DNA of 64,000 nucleotides from an uncultured Flavobacteriales bacterium (GTDB taxonomy: Bacteria > Bacteroidota > Bacteroidia > Flavobacteriales_D > Parvicellaceae): contig CALSNM010000001.1 in the NCBI GenBank assembly GCA_943787725.1, forward strand, positions 124,001 to 188,000, given 5' to 3'. The notes under the pieces were generated by a model. The model made no database searches and was not told the origin of the DNA. It saw nothing but the letters and a program-made list of their open reading frames with translations. This document shows, in pieces, positions 18,443-27,900 of this stretch. The position numbers and the translations under genes were made by a program. Each line of letters opens with the position of its first letter. The first letter of the stretch is position 1.

Positions 18443-18471
18443 CAAAGATAGTTTTATAAATGAATAACAAA
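18443..18471 (-). promoter_or_regulatory. Promoter of rseP
   Basis: On the minus strand TTTG (18468-18471), a 17-base spacer and TATCTTTG (18443-18450) fit the Bacteroidota -33/-7 consensus, 19 bases before the rseP ATG. This is one of the best-formed promoters in the window. Confidence 0.55.
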
Positions 18472-18502
18472 AGATTGATGTTGTGAATTAATACTAATCG
18501 AT

Positions 18503-18528
18503 ATAGCACTACAAAAAAACAGTGCTAT
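18503..18528 (-). terminator. Hairpin after the VWA gene, possible terminator
   Basis: ATAGCACT / AGTGCTAT forms an 8-bp stem around a 10-base loop holding seven A (T on the minus strand). It lies 21 bases after the stop of the VWA gene. The downstream T run is weak, so terminator function is uncertain. Confidence 0.4.
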
Positions 18529-18549
18529 TATAGACCCCCATCTTTATCA

Positions 18550-19076
18550 TTACTCCCTTTTAGCGCTTGCTTTAATTTCATCAATCAAAGCACCTTGTGC
18601 CTCTTCGTAATTTTTAATTCGTACGTAATTACCATCTCCTAATCCAACCACTTTTTCTAACGAAAGCTCTTGAACCTGGTTCGTTTTGACTCCAACAATT
18701 GAAATTGTAATTCCCTTTTTCTTGTACTTTTTAGCCAATTTATAAGGATTAATATCATTTTGAGTAAACCCTCCATCTGTTGCCATAATGACTTGATTGT
18801 TTCCGTGTGGAATAAAAAATTCTTCCGCTTTTTGATAAGCTTTCTTCATTCCTTTACCTCCTGCTGTATGCCCATGAGCTTTTAATCCTTGTACAATACT
18901 TATAATGGTGTCTGGATTATTTCCTGGCATAGTTTCTAAAATAATATTTGCGTTATCCGCATAGGAAACCACCGTAACCTGATCTACATCTCGCAACATT
19001 CCAACTAAATTAATCATAGCTACTTTCAACAGATCTAGCTTACCCGTATAAGCCATCGAAGTAGAAACGTCGACTA
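18550..19076 (-). CDS. VWA domain, C-terminal part of a frameshifted gene
   Basis: This frame encodes a von Willebrand factor type A domain: CFLVDVSTSMAYTGKLDLLK (the MIDAS motif Asp-x-Ser-x-Ser), VSYADNANIIL, TAGGKGMKKAYQKA and VIMATDGGFTQND. VWA domains bind metal and protein partners. It has no proper start of its own: the frame opens before the MIDAS motif, and the upstream protein in the next frame ends exactly where the VWA domain should begin (NEFKPSNIVF then FLVDVSTSM). One base removed from a run of six T (minus strand, 19076-19081) restores a single ~471-residue protein. An ATG in this frame at 19105-19107 exists but would lie in the other gene. Confidence 0.8.
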
Positions 19077-19966
19077 AAAAACACAATGTTACTTGGCTTA
19101 AATTCATTTACAGAAAAATCAGGATAGGGCTCGTCTTCTGCCTCCACCATGATTTCTACAATAGTATCTTGTTCTTCTACCTCGTCCATAATAATTTCCA
19201 CTGTGGATTTGCTTTCAATTTCACCTGACTCAAATAGGTCCTCAGAGCTATCTTCAATCGCTTCAGCCGGTTTATTCGTTTCACTAACAACCAACTCTTC
19301 CTCAGGAACTTTTTCTAATTCAACCAATACGAGATTGTTATTGCGGTTCACGTATTTTACAAACTCCGTGGGGAAGTAAGTTTCTGCCGAAACGACAAAA
19401 TAATACAAACCTAATTCAACTTCCTTTTCAACAAAACCTTTTGAATTTGTTATTAATTTTTCAACTGGGATTCCATTTTTAATCAAAATAGCTTGGGCTT
19501 TTTGAATTGGCTCGCGCGTCTCTTTATCAATAACTGTTACCTCGAGTTCGAAATTAAGTGAGGTATTAATATCTTGATCAGAGAAGCTTGGGCAAGCAAT
19601 GGATGAAATTGGTATATGTTGAGTAAAACCGGCTACTTTGATAGTTTTAGGCTCAGTATAACAACTAAAATGAATTGCTATCTTCTCAGAAAACGGACCT
19701 TTTACTTCGGGCGTAAATTGAACTCGCATATATACAGTACTGTCGGGGAGTAACTCTTTACTAGAATACCGAATTTGAAATCTTTTATCAGTTTCTGCTC
19801 GAAAAATAAATACTTTTTTGTCGCTGGTGTTTTTTATTGGGACATCAACATACCTTTGGTTTGACTTATCTATTAAGCCTATTTCGTATGGCTGATCCAG
19901 AAATACCGTTTGGGCATTTACTGAGCCAAAAGCAAATAGAATAAATATGATCACTAAATTTTTCAC
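19040..19966 (-). CDS. Secreted protein, N-terminal part of a frameshifted VWA gene
   Basis: GTG start at 19964-19966 and signal peptide ~1-18 (LVIIFILFAFGSVNAQ). Residues ~20-125 resemble the DUF1573/ASH-type immunoglobulin-like domain (PIKNTSDKKVFIF; VYMRVQFTPEVKGPFSEKI). Then a carboxypeptidase-regulatory-like domain (~140-215, LEVTVIDKETREPIQKAQAI), an acidic linker (~220-290), and NEFKPSNIVF, which leads into the VWA domain. The last dozen residues here (after IVF) are out of frame and not real protein. A single-base indel at 19076-19081 separates the two halves. The intact protein would be a periplasmic or surface VWA protein. Confidence 0.8.
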   Translation of the reverse strand: MKNLVIIFILFAFGSVNAQTVFLDQPYEIGLIDKSNQRYVDVPIKNTSDKKVFIFRAETDKRFQIRYSSKELLPDSTVYMRVQFTPEVKGPFSEKIAIHFSCYTEPKTIKVAGFTQHIPISSIACPSFSDQDINTSLNFELEVTVIDKETREPIQKAQAILIKNGIPVEKLITNSKGFVEKEVELGLYYFVVSAETYFPTEFVKYVNRNNNLVLVELEKVPEEELVVSETNKPAEAIEDSSEDLFESGEIESKSTVEIIMDEVEEQDTIVEIMVEAEDEPYPDFSVNEFKPSNIVFFSRRFYFDGLYG

Positions 19967-20003
19967 AAAAACATTTAGGAATTACTCAAAACAATTCTAT
20001 TTA

Positions 20004-20011
20004 CAAAACTA
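20004..20011 (-). promoter_or_regulatory. -7 promoter element upstream of the VWA gene
   Basis: The minus strand reads TAGTTTTG (TAnnTTTG), 37 bases before the GTG start at 19966. No clear -33 element was found. Confidence 0.4.
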
Positions 20012-20103
20012 ATACCTAAATGGAAAAGCGTAGGAAATAGAAAAAATAAATAACTGCCAAAGCCTCTTCCTTTTCATATAACTCATCTATTACAACCCTC
20101 TTA

Positions 20104-21603
20104 CTACTCTATAAAACTAAAAAGTTCATCAGCAATTTTCCTATCATTACTTAATCGGGGTATTTTATTCTGTCCACCTAGTTTCCCTCTCGATTTCATG
20201 AAAGAAGTAAAACCTCCTTCCTTTATTACAGACACCTTTAAAGTCTGTAATATGCTGCCCTGTAATAAATCCGCGTAATACGGATTTTTTTGCTGAAGCA
20301 ATAAATCCATTTTTTCAATAAATGCTTTCATATCATTCGGTTTCTTAGAAAATTCAATAAACCATTCATGATAAGGAAGTTCTCTTTCTGACGGATTAAC
20401 CTGAGGCGCTACAGTAAACTCAATAATTTGTGCATCAAATCCTTTTAACCCTTCTTGCAAGGCAAATTCTACCTCTTCCGCTATTACGTGCTCGCCAAAA
20501 GCAGAAGTAAAGTGTTTAATCCTTCCTGTTACAATAATTCGGTAAGGTTTTTTGGAAACAAATTTTATCGTATCTCCTAAATTATATCCCCATAAACCTG
20601 CATTCGTATTCAGAATGATGGCATAATTAATCCCTAACTCTATATCCTTTAATGAAATTCTTTCTCGATCATCCTTAAAGAAATCATCTGCCTTAATAAA
20701 CTCATAAAATATACCCTCGTTCAGCACCAAAAGCATTCCTTCTTCATCTTGACTATCTTGAAAGCTTATAAAACCTTCTGAAGCGGGGTATAACTCTATA
20801 CTAGGGATTGATTTTCCTATTAGTTCTTCAAACCTTTTTCTGTATGGCTCATAACTTACCCCTCCATATACAAAGAGGGAAAAGTTTGGAAAAATATCTT
20901 TAATCAATTTTCCTCCAGACTTTATTTGCAGCTTCTCAAAGTACATTTGAACCCAGGCAGGAATTCCACTAATCAACGTCATGTTTTGATGGATTGTTTC
21001 CTCAACAATCGCATCTACTTTTGACTCCCAATCATCAATGCAATTCACTTCATATGAAGGCATTCGGTTTTTTTGCAAATACTGCGGTACGTGGTGCGCA
21101 ACAATTCCAGACAACCTACCAATAGGGATTCCATTTTCCGATTCCATTGCTGGGCTGCCTTGTAAAAACATCATTTTCCCATCTACAAAATCCGCTTGAT
21201 TGCTTCCATCGATATAAGACAGCAATGCATTTCTAGCGGAATGAATATGATTCGGCATAGATTGCTTTGTAATTGGAATATATTTTGCTCCTGATGTGGT
21301 TCCAGAAGTCTTGCATAAATAAATTGGTTTTCCCGGCCAAAGTACATTTTCTTCGCCGCTTTTCACTCTTAAAATATAAGGCGCAATCGCCTCATAATCT
21401 CTTACGGGAACAGCTTTTTTAAAATCGGAATAAGACGAAATAGTTTTAAATCCATGATCCTTTCCAAAAGCTGTATTTTTTGCCTTTACTATGAGGTTAT
21501 CGAACACTTTTTCTTGGGCTCGAATTGGATCCGAACTCCATTTTTTTATTCCTTTTGCGATTAATTTTGCGAAAGGTTTGCTCAATGCTGCTTTAATTCC
21601 CAT
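20104..21603 (-). CDS. GH3-family (acyl-adenylate-forming) protein
   Basis: A 499-residue cytosolic protein of the GH3 family, known in plants as acyl-acid-amido synthetases that adenylate a carboxylic acid and join it to an amino acid. Seen: IYLCKTSGTTSGAKYIPITK (phosphate-binding loop of the adenylate-forming fold, ~100-119), SLFVYGGVSYEPYRKRFEEL, IELYPASEGFISFQD, and YNLGDTIKFVSKKPYRIIVTGR in the C-terminal half. The length is close to bacterial GH3 members, whose substrates are unknown. The ATG at 21601-21603 has a TAAATTTG box upstream. It follows the ABC ATPase gene on the same strand. Confidence 0.93.
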   Translation of the reverse strand: MGIKAALSKPFAKLIAKGIKKWSSDPIRAQEKVFDNLIVKAKNTAFGKDHGFKTISSYSDFKKAVPVRDYEAIAPYILRVKSGEENVLWPGKPIYLCKTSGTTSGAKYIPITKQSMPNHIHSARNALLSYIDGSNQADFVDGKMMFLQGSPAMESENGIPIGRLSGIVAHHVPQYLQKNRMPSYEVNCIDDWESKVDAIVEETIHQNMTLISGIPAWVQMYFEKLQIKSGGKLIKDIFPNFSLFVYGGVSYEPYRKRFEELIGKSIPSIELYPASEGFISFQDSQDEEGMLLVLNEGIFYEFIKADDFFKDDRERISLKDIELGINYAIILNTNAGLWGYNLGDTIKFVSKKPYRIIVTGRIKHFTSAFGEHVIAEEVEFALQEGLKGFDAQIIEFTVAPQVNPSERELPYHEWFIEFSKKPNDMKAFIEKMDLLLQQKNPYYADLLQGSILQTLKVSVIKEGGFTSFMKSRGKLGGQNKIPRLSNDRKIADELFSFIE

Positions 21604-21625
21604 GATTTTATTTAGAATGCGATTA

Positions 21626-21658
21626 CAAATTTACAGGTAAAAAAATAAAGCAGAAACA
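21626..21658 (-). promoter_or_regulatory. Promoter of the GH3 gene
   Basis: The minus strand reads TTG (21656-21658), a 22-base spacer and TAAATTTG (21626-21633), 22 bases before the GH3 ATG, in the gap after the ABC gene. Confidence 0.45.
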
Positions 21659-21665
21659 AGTGACA

Positions 21666-23474
21666 TTATAATACCGAAGATCGGTTGGATTTTTTCAATT
21701 CCTGATTTATTCTCATGTCTTCAATTCTTCCTTTTGGAATAGAATTAATTAATGACTTAGTGTATTCCGTTTTTGGGTTAGCATAAATTTCATCCGCTAA
21801 TCCTTCCTCGGCAATTTTCCCCTCTTTCATAACAATCATTCTATCACTCATAAATTTAACTACAGATAAATCATGAGATATAAAAAGGTAAGTCAAGCCA
21901 AATTCATCCCTTAATTCATTTAAAAGATTTAGAACATCAGCCTGAACCGAAACGTCCAAAGCTGAAACAGATTCATCACATATTACCAATTTCGGTTTTA
22001 ACGCTATAGATCTTGCTATGCAAATACGCTGTCTCTGACCCCCTGAAAACTCATGAGGGTATCTATTAAATTGATTTGGATCTAATCCAACCTTTACCAA
22101 CAATTCCAAAACCTCTTGCTTTCTTTGCATCTCATTATCACAAACTTTGTGCACTCGCATTGGCTCCATAATTGCTTCCCCAATCGTTATTCTTGGGTTC
22201 AAGGAAGAGTATGGGTCTTGAAAAATGATCTGAGCATCTTTTCGCAATGGTCGCATTCTCTTATTAGAATAACCCGTAATGTTTTCTCCATTCAGGACTA
22301 TCGAACCATCAGTGGGGTCAATCAACTTTAAGATGGTTCTTCCAAGCGTCGTTTTTCCGCAACCTGACTCACCTACAAGTCCTAAGGTCTCACCTGGATA
22401 GAGCTTGAAACTAATATCATCAACAGCTTTTACCCAACTTTTAGCTTTGCCAAAAAAAGATTTTTTATTTGGGAAATACGTTTTTAAATTGCTTATTTCT
22501 AGAAGAGGTTCTTGCGAATATATTATTTCATGCCTAAAGGATACCTCATTTTTCGATACCGCTAATTCTTTTATGACTTCAGAAACAGTCTTCCCTGTTT
22601 CAACAATTACTCCATTCTCATCTTCAGTCATAAAGTACTTCCGGGTAGGAAGTTCTCTAACTCTCACATCCAAAGGAGGGCGACAAGCCAAGAGACCACG
22701 CGTATAAGGGTGTTTAGGACTCGAGAAAACCTGCAGAGCAGATCCTTTTTCGACTAATTTCCCTTTGTACATCACAATAACTTCATCCGCTAATTCTGCT
22801 ATAACTCCAAGATCATGGGTAATAAAAAGTATTCCCATGTTATACTCTTCTTGCAACTCTTTCATCAAATGTAAGATCGTTTTCTGAACCGTAACATCTA
22901 AGGCCGTTGTAGGTTCATCAGCAATCAAGATAGCAGGATTGCAAGATAAAGCCATCGCAATCATTACCCGTTGCTTTTGGCCACCTGAGATTTGATGCGG
23001 ATAACTTCTAAATATCTCTTCTGGGCGAGGTAATTTTACTTTTTTAAATAACTCTATTGTTTTTTCTTTTGCTGCTTTTCTCGAAAATTTTTGGTGTAAT
23101 TGAATTGCTTCCATTACTTGCTTTCCACAGGTAAAAACCGGATTTAAAGACGTCATCGGTTCTTGAAAAATCATCGCGATTTCATTTCCACGAAATTTCC
23201 GCATTTGCTTTTCATTAAGTTTTGCTAAATCCGATTTATAATCCTCCCCGTGGAAAAGAATCTTCCCGTTTACAATTTTCCCAGGAGGCTCTGGAATTAA
23301 TCGCATAGCAGAAAGTGATGTTACAGATTTCCCAGAACCTGACTCTCCAACAATACCAATGGTTTCTCCCCGGTGAAGTGTGAAGCTAATGTCATCAACT
23401 GCCCGAACAGTTCCGTTGTCCGTATGGAACTCAGTTACTAAACTTTTTACTTCTAATAAAGGCTGCTTACTCAT
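21666..23474 (-). CDS. Fused dipeptide/oligopeptide-type ABC transporter ATPase (DppD-DppF-like)
   Basis: Two complete ABC ATPase domains in one ~602-residue chain. Domain 1 (~5-260): Walker [12 protein letters not shown], signature ISGGQKQRV, Walker [14 protein letters not shown], then the oligopeptide-type C-terminal motif [15 protein letters not shown]. Domain 2 (~325-590): [45 protein letters not shown], and [13 protein letters not shown]. The layout matches YejF/GsiA-type fused ATPases for peptide import. No permease or binding-protein gene is adjacent, so partners are encoded elsewhere. The start could be the ATG at 23474 (MSKQPLLE) or 12 bases upstream (MNNKMSKQ). Confidence 0.94.
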   Translation of the reverse strand: MSKQPLLEVKSLVTEFHTDNGTVRAVDDISFTLHRGETIGIVGESGSGKSVTSLSAMRLIPEPPGKIVNGKILFHGEDYKSDLAKLNEKQMRKFRGNEIAMIFQEPMTSLNPVFTCGKQVMEAIQLHQKFSRKAAKEKTIELFKKVKLPRPEEIFRSYPHQISGGQKQRVMIAMALSCNPAILIADEPTTALDVTVQKTILHLMKELQEEYNMGILFITHDLGVIAELADEVIVMYKGKLVEKGSALQVFSSPKHPYTRGLLACRPPLDVRVRELPTRKYFMTEDENGVIVETGKTVSEVIKELAVSKNEVSFRHEIIYSQEPLLEISNLKTYFPNKKSFFGKAKSWVKAVDDISFKLYPGETLGLVGESGCGKTTLGRTILKLIDPTDGSIVLNGENITGYSNKRMRPLRKDAQIIFQDPYSSLNPRITIGEAIMEPMRVHKVCDNEMQRKQEVLELLVKVGLDPNQFNRYPHEFSGGQRQRICIARSIALKPKLVICDESVSALDVSVQADVLNLLNELRDEFGLTYLFISHDLSVVKFMSDRMIVMKEGKIAEEGLADEIYANPKTEYTKSLINSIPKGRIEDMRINQELKKSNRSSVL

Positions 23475-23700
23475 TTTATTATTCACAATAGAAGGCTTGA
23501 AAGTACACTTTATATTGAACTTTTACAATAGCACGAATATAGCTACAGAATTACAAATGACAATACCACATATAAATTATTGCATATCAACGCATTAATA
23601 ACAAGTCAAAAATATCAATCCTAAATATAAATGGTAGTATTATTGTACCTCTATTTCCCTCAAATATGCATTATCTGTTTACCAAATGAAGAAATAACAC

Positions 23701-23708
23701 TACTTTTG
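23701..23708 (+). promoter_or_regulatory. -7 promoter element upstream of ferritin
   Basis: TACTTTTG (TAnnTTTG) ends 20 bases before the ferritin ATG. A weak TTTA-like -33 lies 19 bases upstream. Confidence 0.45.
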
Positions 23709-23728
23709 ATAATTAAAGACAACATATT

Positions 23729-24247
23729 ATGTTAAACAATTCTATTCAAAAAGCATTAAATAAACAAGTAGAGCTAGAAGCCTCGTCCTCCCAGTTTTAT
23801 CTTTCTATGGCATCTTGGTCCGAAACTAATGGGTTAACTGGCGCTTCAAATTTTTTATACCAACACAGCGACGAGGAAAGGTTTCACATGCTAAAACTGG
23901 TTAAGTTTATCAACGAAAGAGGCGGAACAGCCTTGATCCCTGCATTAAGCCAACCTCCGGTAAACTTTAAAGGATTAAAGGATCTTTTTGAAAACTTAAT
24001 GGAACATGAGTTAAATGTTACTGACAGTATAAATAACATTATTGACTTATGTTTATCTGAAAAAGATTATACCACGCAGAATTTTATGCAATGGTATGTT
24101 GCGGAGCAACTTGAAGAAGAAGCACTAGCACGAACAATTATTGACAAGTTAAATATGATTGGAAATGATAAAGGAGGACTATACCTATTTGATAGAGACC
24201 TGGACACTATGGCTACTGAAATGAAACAAGCAGAAGATGCAAAATAG
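23729..24247 (+). CDS. ftnA: Ferritin (non-haem, iron storage)
   Basis: A 172-residue FtnA-type ferritin that oxidises Fe(II) at a di-iron centre and stores it in a 24-subunit shell. Ferroxidase ligands are visible: Glu in VELEASSSQFYLSMASW (~17), the EExxH-type DEERFHMLKL (~50-53), Glu in LMEHELNVTD (~94) and the conserved EQLEEEALARTI (~127-135). It ends in an ordinary acidic/polar tail. The length is normal. A promoter element lies upstream, and the next gene starts six bases after the stop, so the two are probably co-transcribed. Confidence 0.96.
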   Translation: MLNNSIQKALNKQVELEASSSQFYLSMASWSETNGLTGASNFLYQHSDEERFHMLKLVKFINERGGTALIPALSQPPVNFKGLKDLFENLMEHELNVTDSINNIIDLCLSEKDYTTQNFMQWYVAEQLEEEALARTIIDKLNMIGNDKGGLYLFDRDLDTMATEMKQAEDAK

Positions 24248-24253
24248 GTATTA

Positions 24254-24721
24254 GTGAGATCAATCAAACAGGTCCTTCTTATAATTCTACTTGCTGTTGT
24301 ATCTGCCAACACGACTGTTTTCCATGCCCAATATCGAGACCCCTCAGAAAGCAAATCAAAAACAAAGAAGAAAAATAAAAAAGCAAAACTTAATAAATTA
24401 GGACTTTTTGGATTGAAAGGAAATCAGGGTAAACAGAAGAAAAACAAGGACCCATTTCTTAATAAAAAAACCAAAAGGCAAAAAAAATCTGAGCAATACA
24501 GTTCTAAACCACCAAACAGAAAGAAAAGGAAAAAATTCGTAATCTTTAAAAATAAAAAGCCAAAAACACATAAAATAAGAAAAAAGAAAAGTAAAGAAAA
24601 AGACAGTTTCGCAACAAAATCTAAAGACAAAGCATACAATACAGGTTATAGTGCTAAAAAGAAAAAAAATATACCGAAAAAGAAAAAGAAAAAACTCTTA
24701 AATCTTAAAAAATCGGGCTAA
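24254..24721 (+). CDS. Secreted polylysine-rich basic protein
   Basis: No family recognised. The GTG at 24254 opens a signal peptide (MRSIKQVLLIILLAVVSANT, continuing to a likely cleavage at FHA-Q). About 50 of the ~130 residues after it are Lys, with runs of four to six, plus many Ser, Asn and Arg and almost no acidic residues. The mature protein should be unstructured and strongly cationic in the periplasm or outside the cell. It starts six bases after ferritin, so it is likely co-expressed. The A-rich DNA alone does not explain the signal peptide and open frame. Function unknown. Confidence 0.7.
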   Translation: MRSIKQVLLIILLAVVSANTTVFHAQYRDPSESKSKTKKKNKKAKLNKLGLFGLKGNQGKQKKNKDPFLNKKTKRQKKSEQYSSKPPNRKKRKKFVIFKNKKPKTHKIRKKKSKEKDSFATKSKDKAYNTGYSAKKKKNIPKKKKKKLLNLKKSG

Positions 24722-24922
24722 AACTGTTAAAATGCGCTGAAAATAATTTGGTTGGGGTTTAGACAATTTGTTATATTGCAGAAATAATTTAGACTTTTCA
24801 AGTAGAAAGAAAAGTCGTTTACAAAAAATATAAATTAGCCTAATAAATTAACGCGCTGGAAGATCCAGTGATTTATATTCGTTACTGACTTCTGTAATGC
24901 AAGATTTTTTATAACTATTCAA

Positions 24923-27900
24923 ATGTCTATCAAACAAACACTATTAATAGTATTTTTTTTCATTACAGGTTTTGTAAGTTCGCAACATGCAAACTCCATC
25001 AAGTTTTCGAGACTTACAATAAAAGATGGACTTTCTCAAAGTTCTGTAAACTGTATTTTACAGGACAATCAAGGCTATATTTGGACAGGAACTCAAGCGG
25101 GACTTAATCGTTTTGATGGTTATCATTTTAAAATCTATAAGCAAGGATTAGATTCAGAAAATAGCCTTACAAATGCGTATATAAATGCTTTACACCAAGA
25201 TAAAAAAGGTACTATATGGATTGGAACGCAAAATGGAGGTCTGAACTATTACAACCCAGAAACAAAACAATTTGGAAACGTGAAGACATCAGAAGTGTTG
25301 GAGTCTGGAAACATTAAAGATATTAAAGAAGATACCGATGGTTCATTATGGATTGCGACCGCAAAAAACGGTGTAGTGCATTTTTTTCCAAATGAAAATA
25401 GAGAAAGACTATATCGTTCAAACAATGGATTGCAAACAAATAAAACCACAGCTCTATTAGTAGACAATAAGTATGTCTGGATTGGAACTGAAGGTAGAGG
25501 ACTATGTCTTTTAAATAAAAAAACAGGACAAATTACGCATTATAAAAACGACCCGAATACTCCTTTGTCAATATCTGATAACAACATCTTAACTATGACG
25601 AAGGGAATTAGCAATAAAGCATTAATCGGTACAAATAATGGATTAAATGTAGCGACAATCAACGCGGATCACCTAACGTTTGCCACCGTTAAAAACCATA
25701 ATGGAAATCTAGATAATCGCTTTAATGTAGTTTCGGCAATTTTTCAAGCATCAGAAAATGAGTTATGGTTTGGTTCTCAAGGTAACGGCCTCTTTAGAAT
25801 AAACATAGAAAATGGAGACACGATAATAAATCATTATGAAAACAACGATTATGATCGAACATCTATTCCCAGCAACATAATAAATTCAATTTTATCAGAC
25901 AGAACAGGGTCTATATGGATAGGAACACAAGACGGAATTTCTCACTTTGACCCAATCAAATTAGGTTTTCAGCATTACACGTATAAGTATGGAGACGAAA
26001 ATAGTTTGAATGAGAAAAATGTTTGGTCAATTTATGAAGGAGATGATGAAATTATGTGGGTTGGTACTAGAAAAGGTATTTCTAGAATAAATTTAAATAA
26101 AAATCAATACAATCATTACTTATATAAGACTGACAACTTAAACGAACCAAATAACAATAACGTATATAGCATCACAAGTGACAAGCTAGGAAGAATCTGG
26201 GCAGGTGCTGCAGGTGGGCTATATCTATTAGAAACTTCTGCTGATTTTTCTACCGGAAAGTTTATCAAAATTCCATTTAGAGATCAAATCACCAAACAGG
26301 ATGATGACCGCGTTTATAACTTGCATATTGAAAATGACACTACTTTATGGATAGCATGCAGAGAAGGGATTTCTGAAATAAATTTAGCGACGTTGAATTA
26401 TAAATTTTTCTCTCATGAAACTTCTTCAGCAATGCCAAAAGAAGAGTGTAGAGTCATTTATTCTGATTCGCGAAACGACTTATGGCTGGGATTTGGAGGA
26501 GGAGGAGTCACAAGAATAAAAAGATCTTTTACAAATTCTGAAGAAAAGTATTCATTCACCAACTTTAAAGATGACCCAAATAGCTCAACTTCAATTAGCA
26601 ATAATACTATTTTATCCATTTGGGAGGACAACGACAACAATATGTGGTTTGGAACCTATGGAGGAGGCTTAAATAAATTTAATTCTTCTACCACTACTTT
26701 CACAAGCTATACAGAAGAAAATGGGTTGTCCAATAATTCTATTTACGGAGTACTGCAGGGATCCGAAAATTCGCTTTGGGTAAGCACTAACTTCGGATTA
26801 TCAGAATTTAACATTGGTACGAGCACATTTCAAAATTACCAAGAAAATGACGGCTTACAAAGTAATGAATTCAATACTGGTGCTTATTTTAAAACTAGTT
26901 CAGGTAAATTATTATTCGGAGGAATAAATGGATTCAATGCTTTTTATCCTGAAGACATACAAACTAATACAATTCCTCCTCAAGTAGTATTAACTGATAT
27001 TCTGGTTTTTAACATTCCAATTGAAAATGAAATAGATACTATTCCAGAAGTGTCTTTCATAAAAACACTCCAATTAAAAAGCACTCAGAATAACCTCACG
27101 TTTAAATTTGCTGCGCTTCATTACACTTTTCCTCAAGGAAATAAATACAAAGCCTTTCTAGAAGGAGCAGACCATGAACCGACTGAGCTGGAGGACCTTC
27201 AACAAATTAACTACTCCAATTTATCGCCTGGAGAATATACACTTAAAATTTGGGCGGCAAACAGTGATGGAGTTTGGACTAAATCGCCTGCAGTTCTCGA
27301 TATTATTATTACCCCTCCTTTTTGGAAAACATGGTGGTTTATGTCTATTTGTGTAGGTTTTGGTTTGTTGGTTATATATGGTTTTTACATTGTTAGAATG
27401 CAGGCAATGAAATCTCAAAAAAGGAAACTTGCTTTTCTGGTGGAAAAGAGAACCAAACAAATTACTCAACAAAAAGAGCAAATGGAACTTCAAAAAACCG
27501 CTTTAGAGGTTGAAAAAGACAAAGCTGATAAATTATTAGCAAATATACTTCCCGCAGAAACTGCTGAAGAACTCAAGAATAAAGGTAAGGCTCAGACTAG
27601 ATATTATAGAATGGTTACTGTAATGTTTACCGATATTCAGGGTTTTACCAAAATTGCGGAAACTTTAAAACCAAGTGAATTAGTAATAAAGTTAGATAGT
27701 CTGTTTCGAGAGTTTGATAAAATTATTGAAAAACATCAAATTGAAAAAATTAAAACCATCGGTGACGCCTATATGGCAGCTGGCGGTGTTCCGCTAAGAG
27801 ATAAAGAAAACCCAATCAACTCCGTATTAGCGGCAATTGAAATTCAGGCTTTTATGAAAGCAAACCGGGATAGAATAAAAAAAGAAGATGGCGAAGATGC

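Noticed and set aside
19076-19081. Programmed +1 frameshift in the VWA gene
   Set aside because: No known slippery motif beyond six T, and four other genes in the window show like indels. Consensus error is simpler, so it is listed as a finding to check rather than as a recoding site.
24424-24639. Minus-strand hydrophobic 71-codon frame opposite the polylysine gene
   Set aside because: Leu/Phe-rich product is the complement of AAA/AAG Lys codons; no start context.
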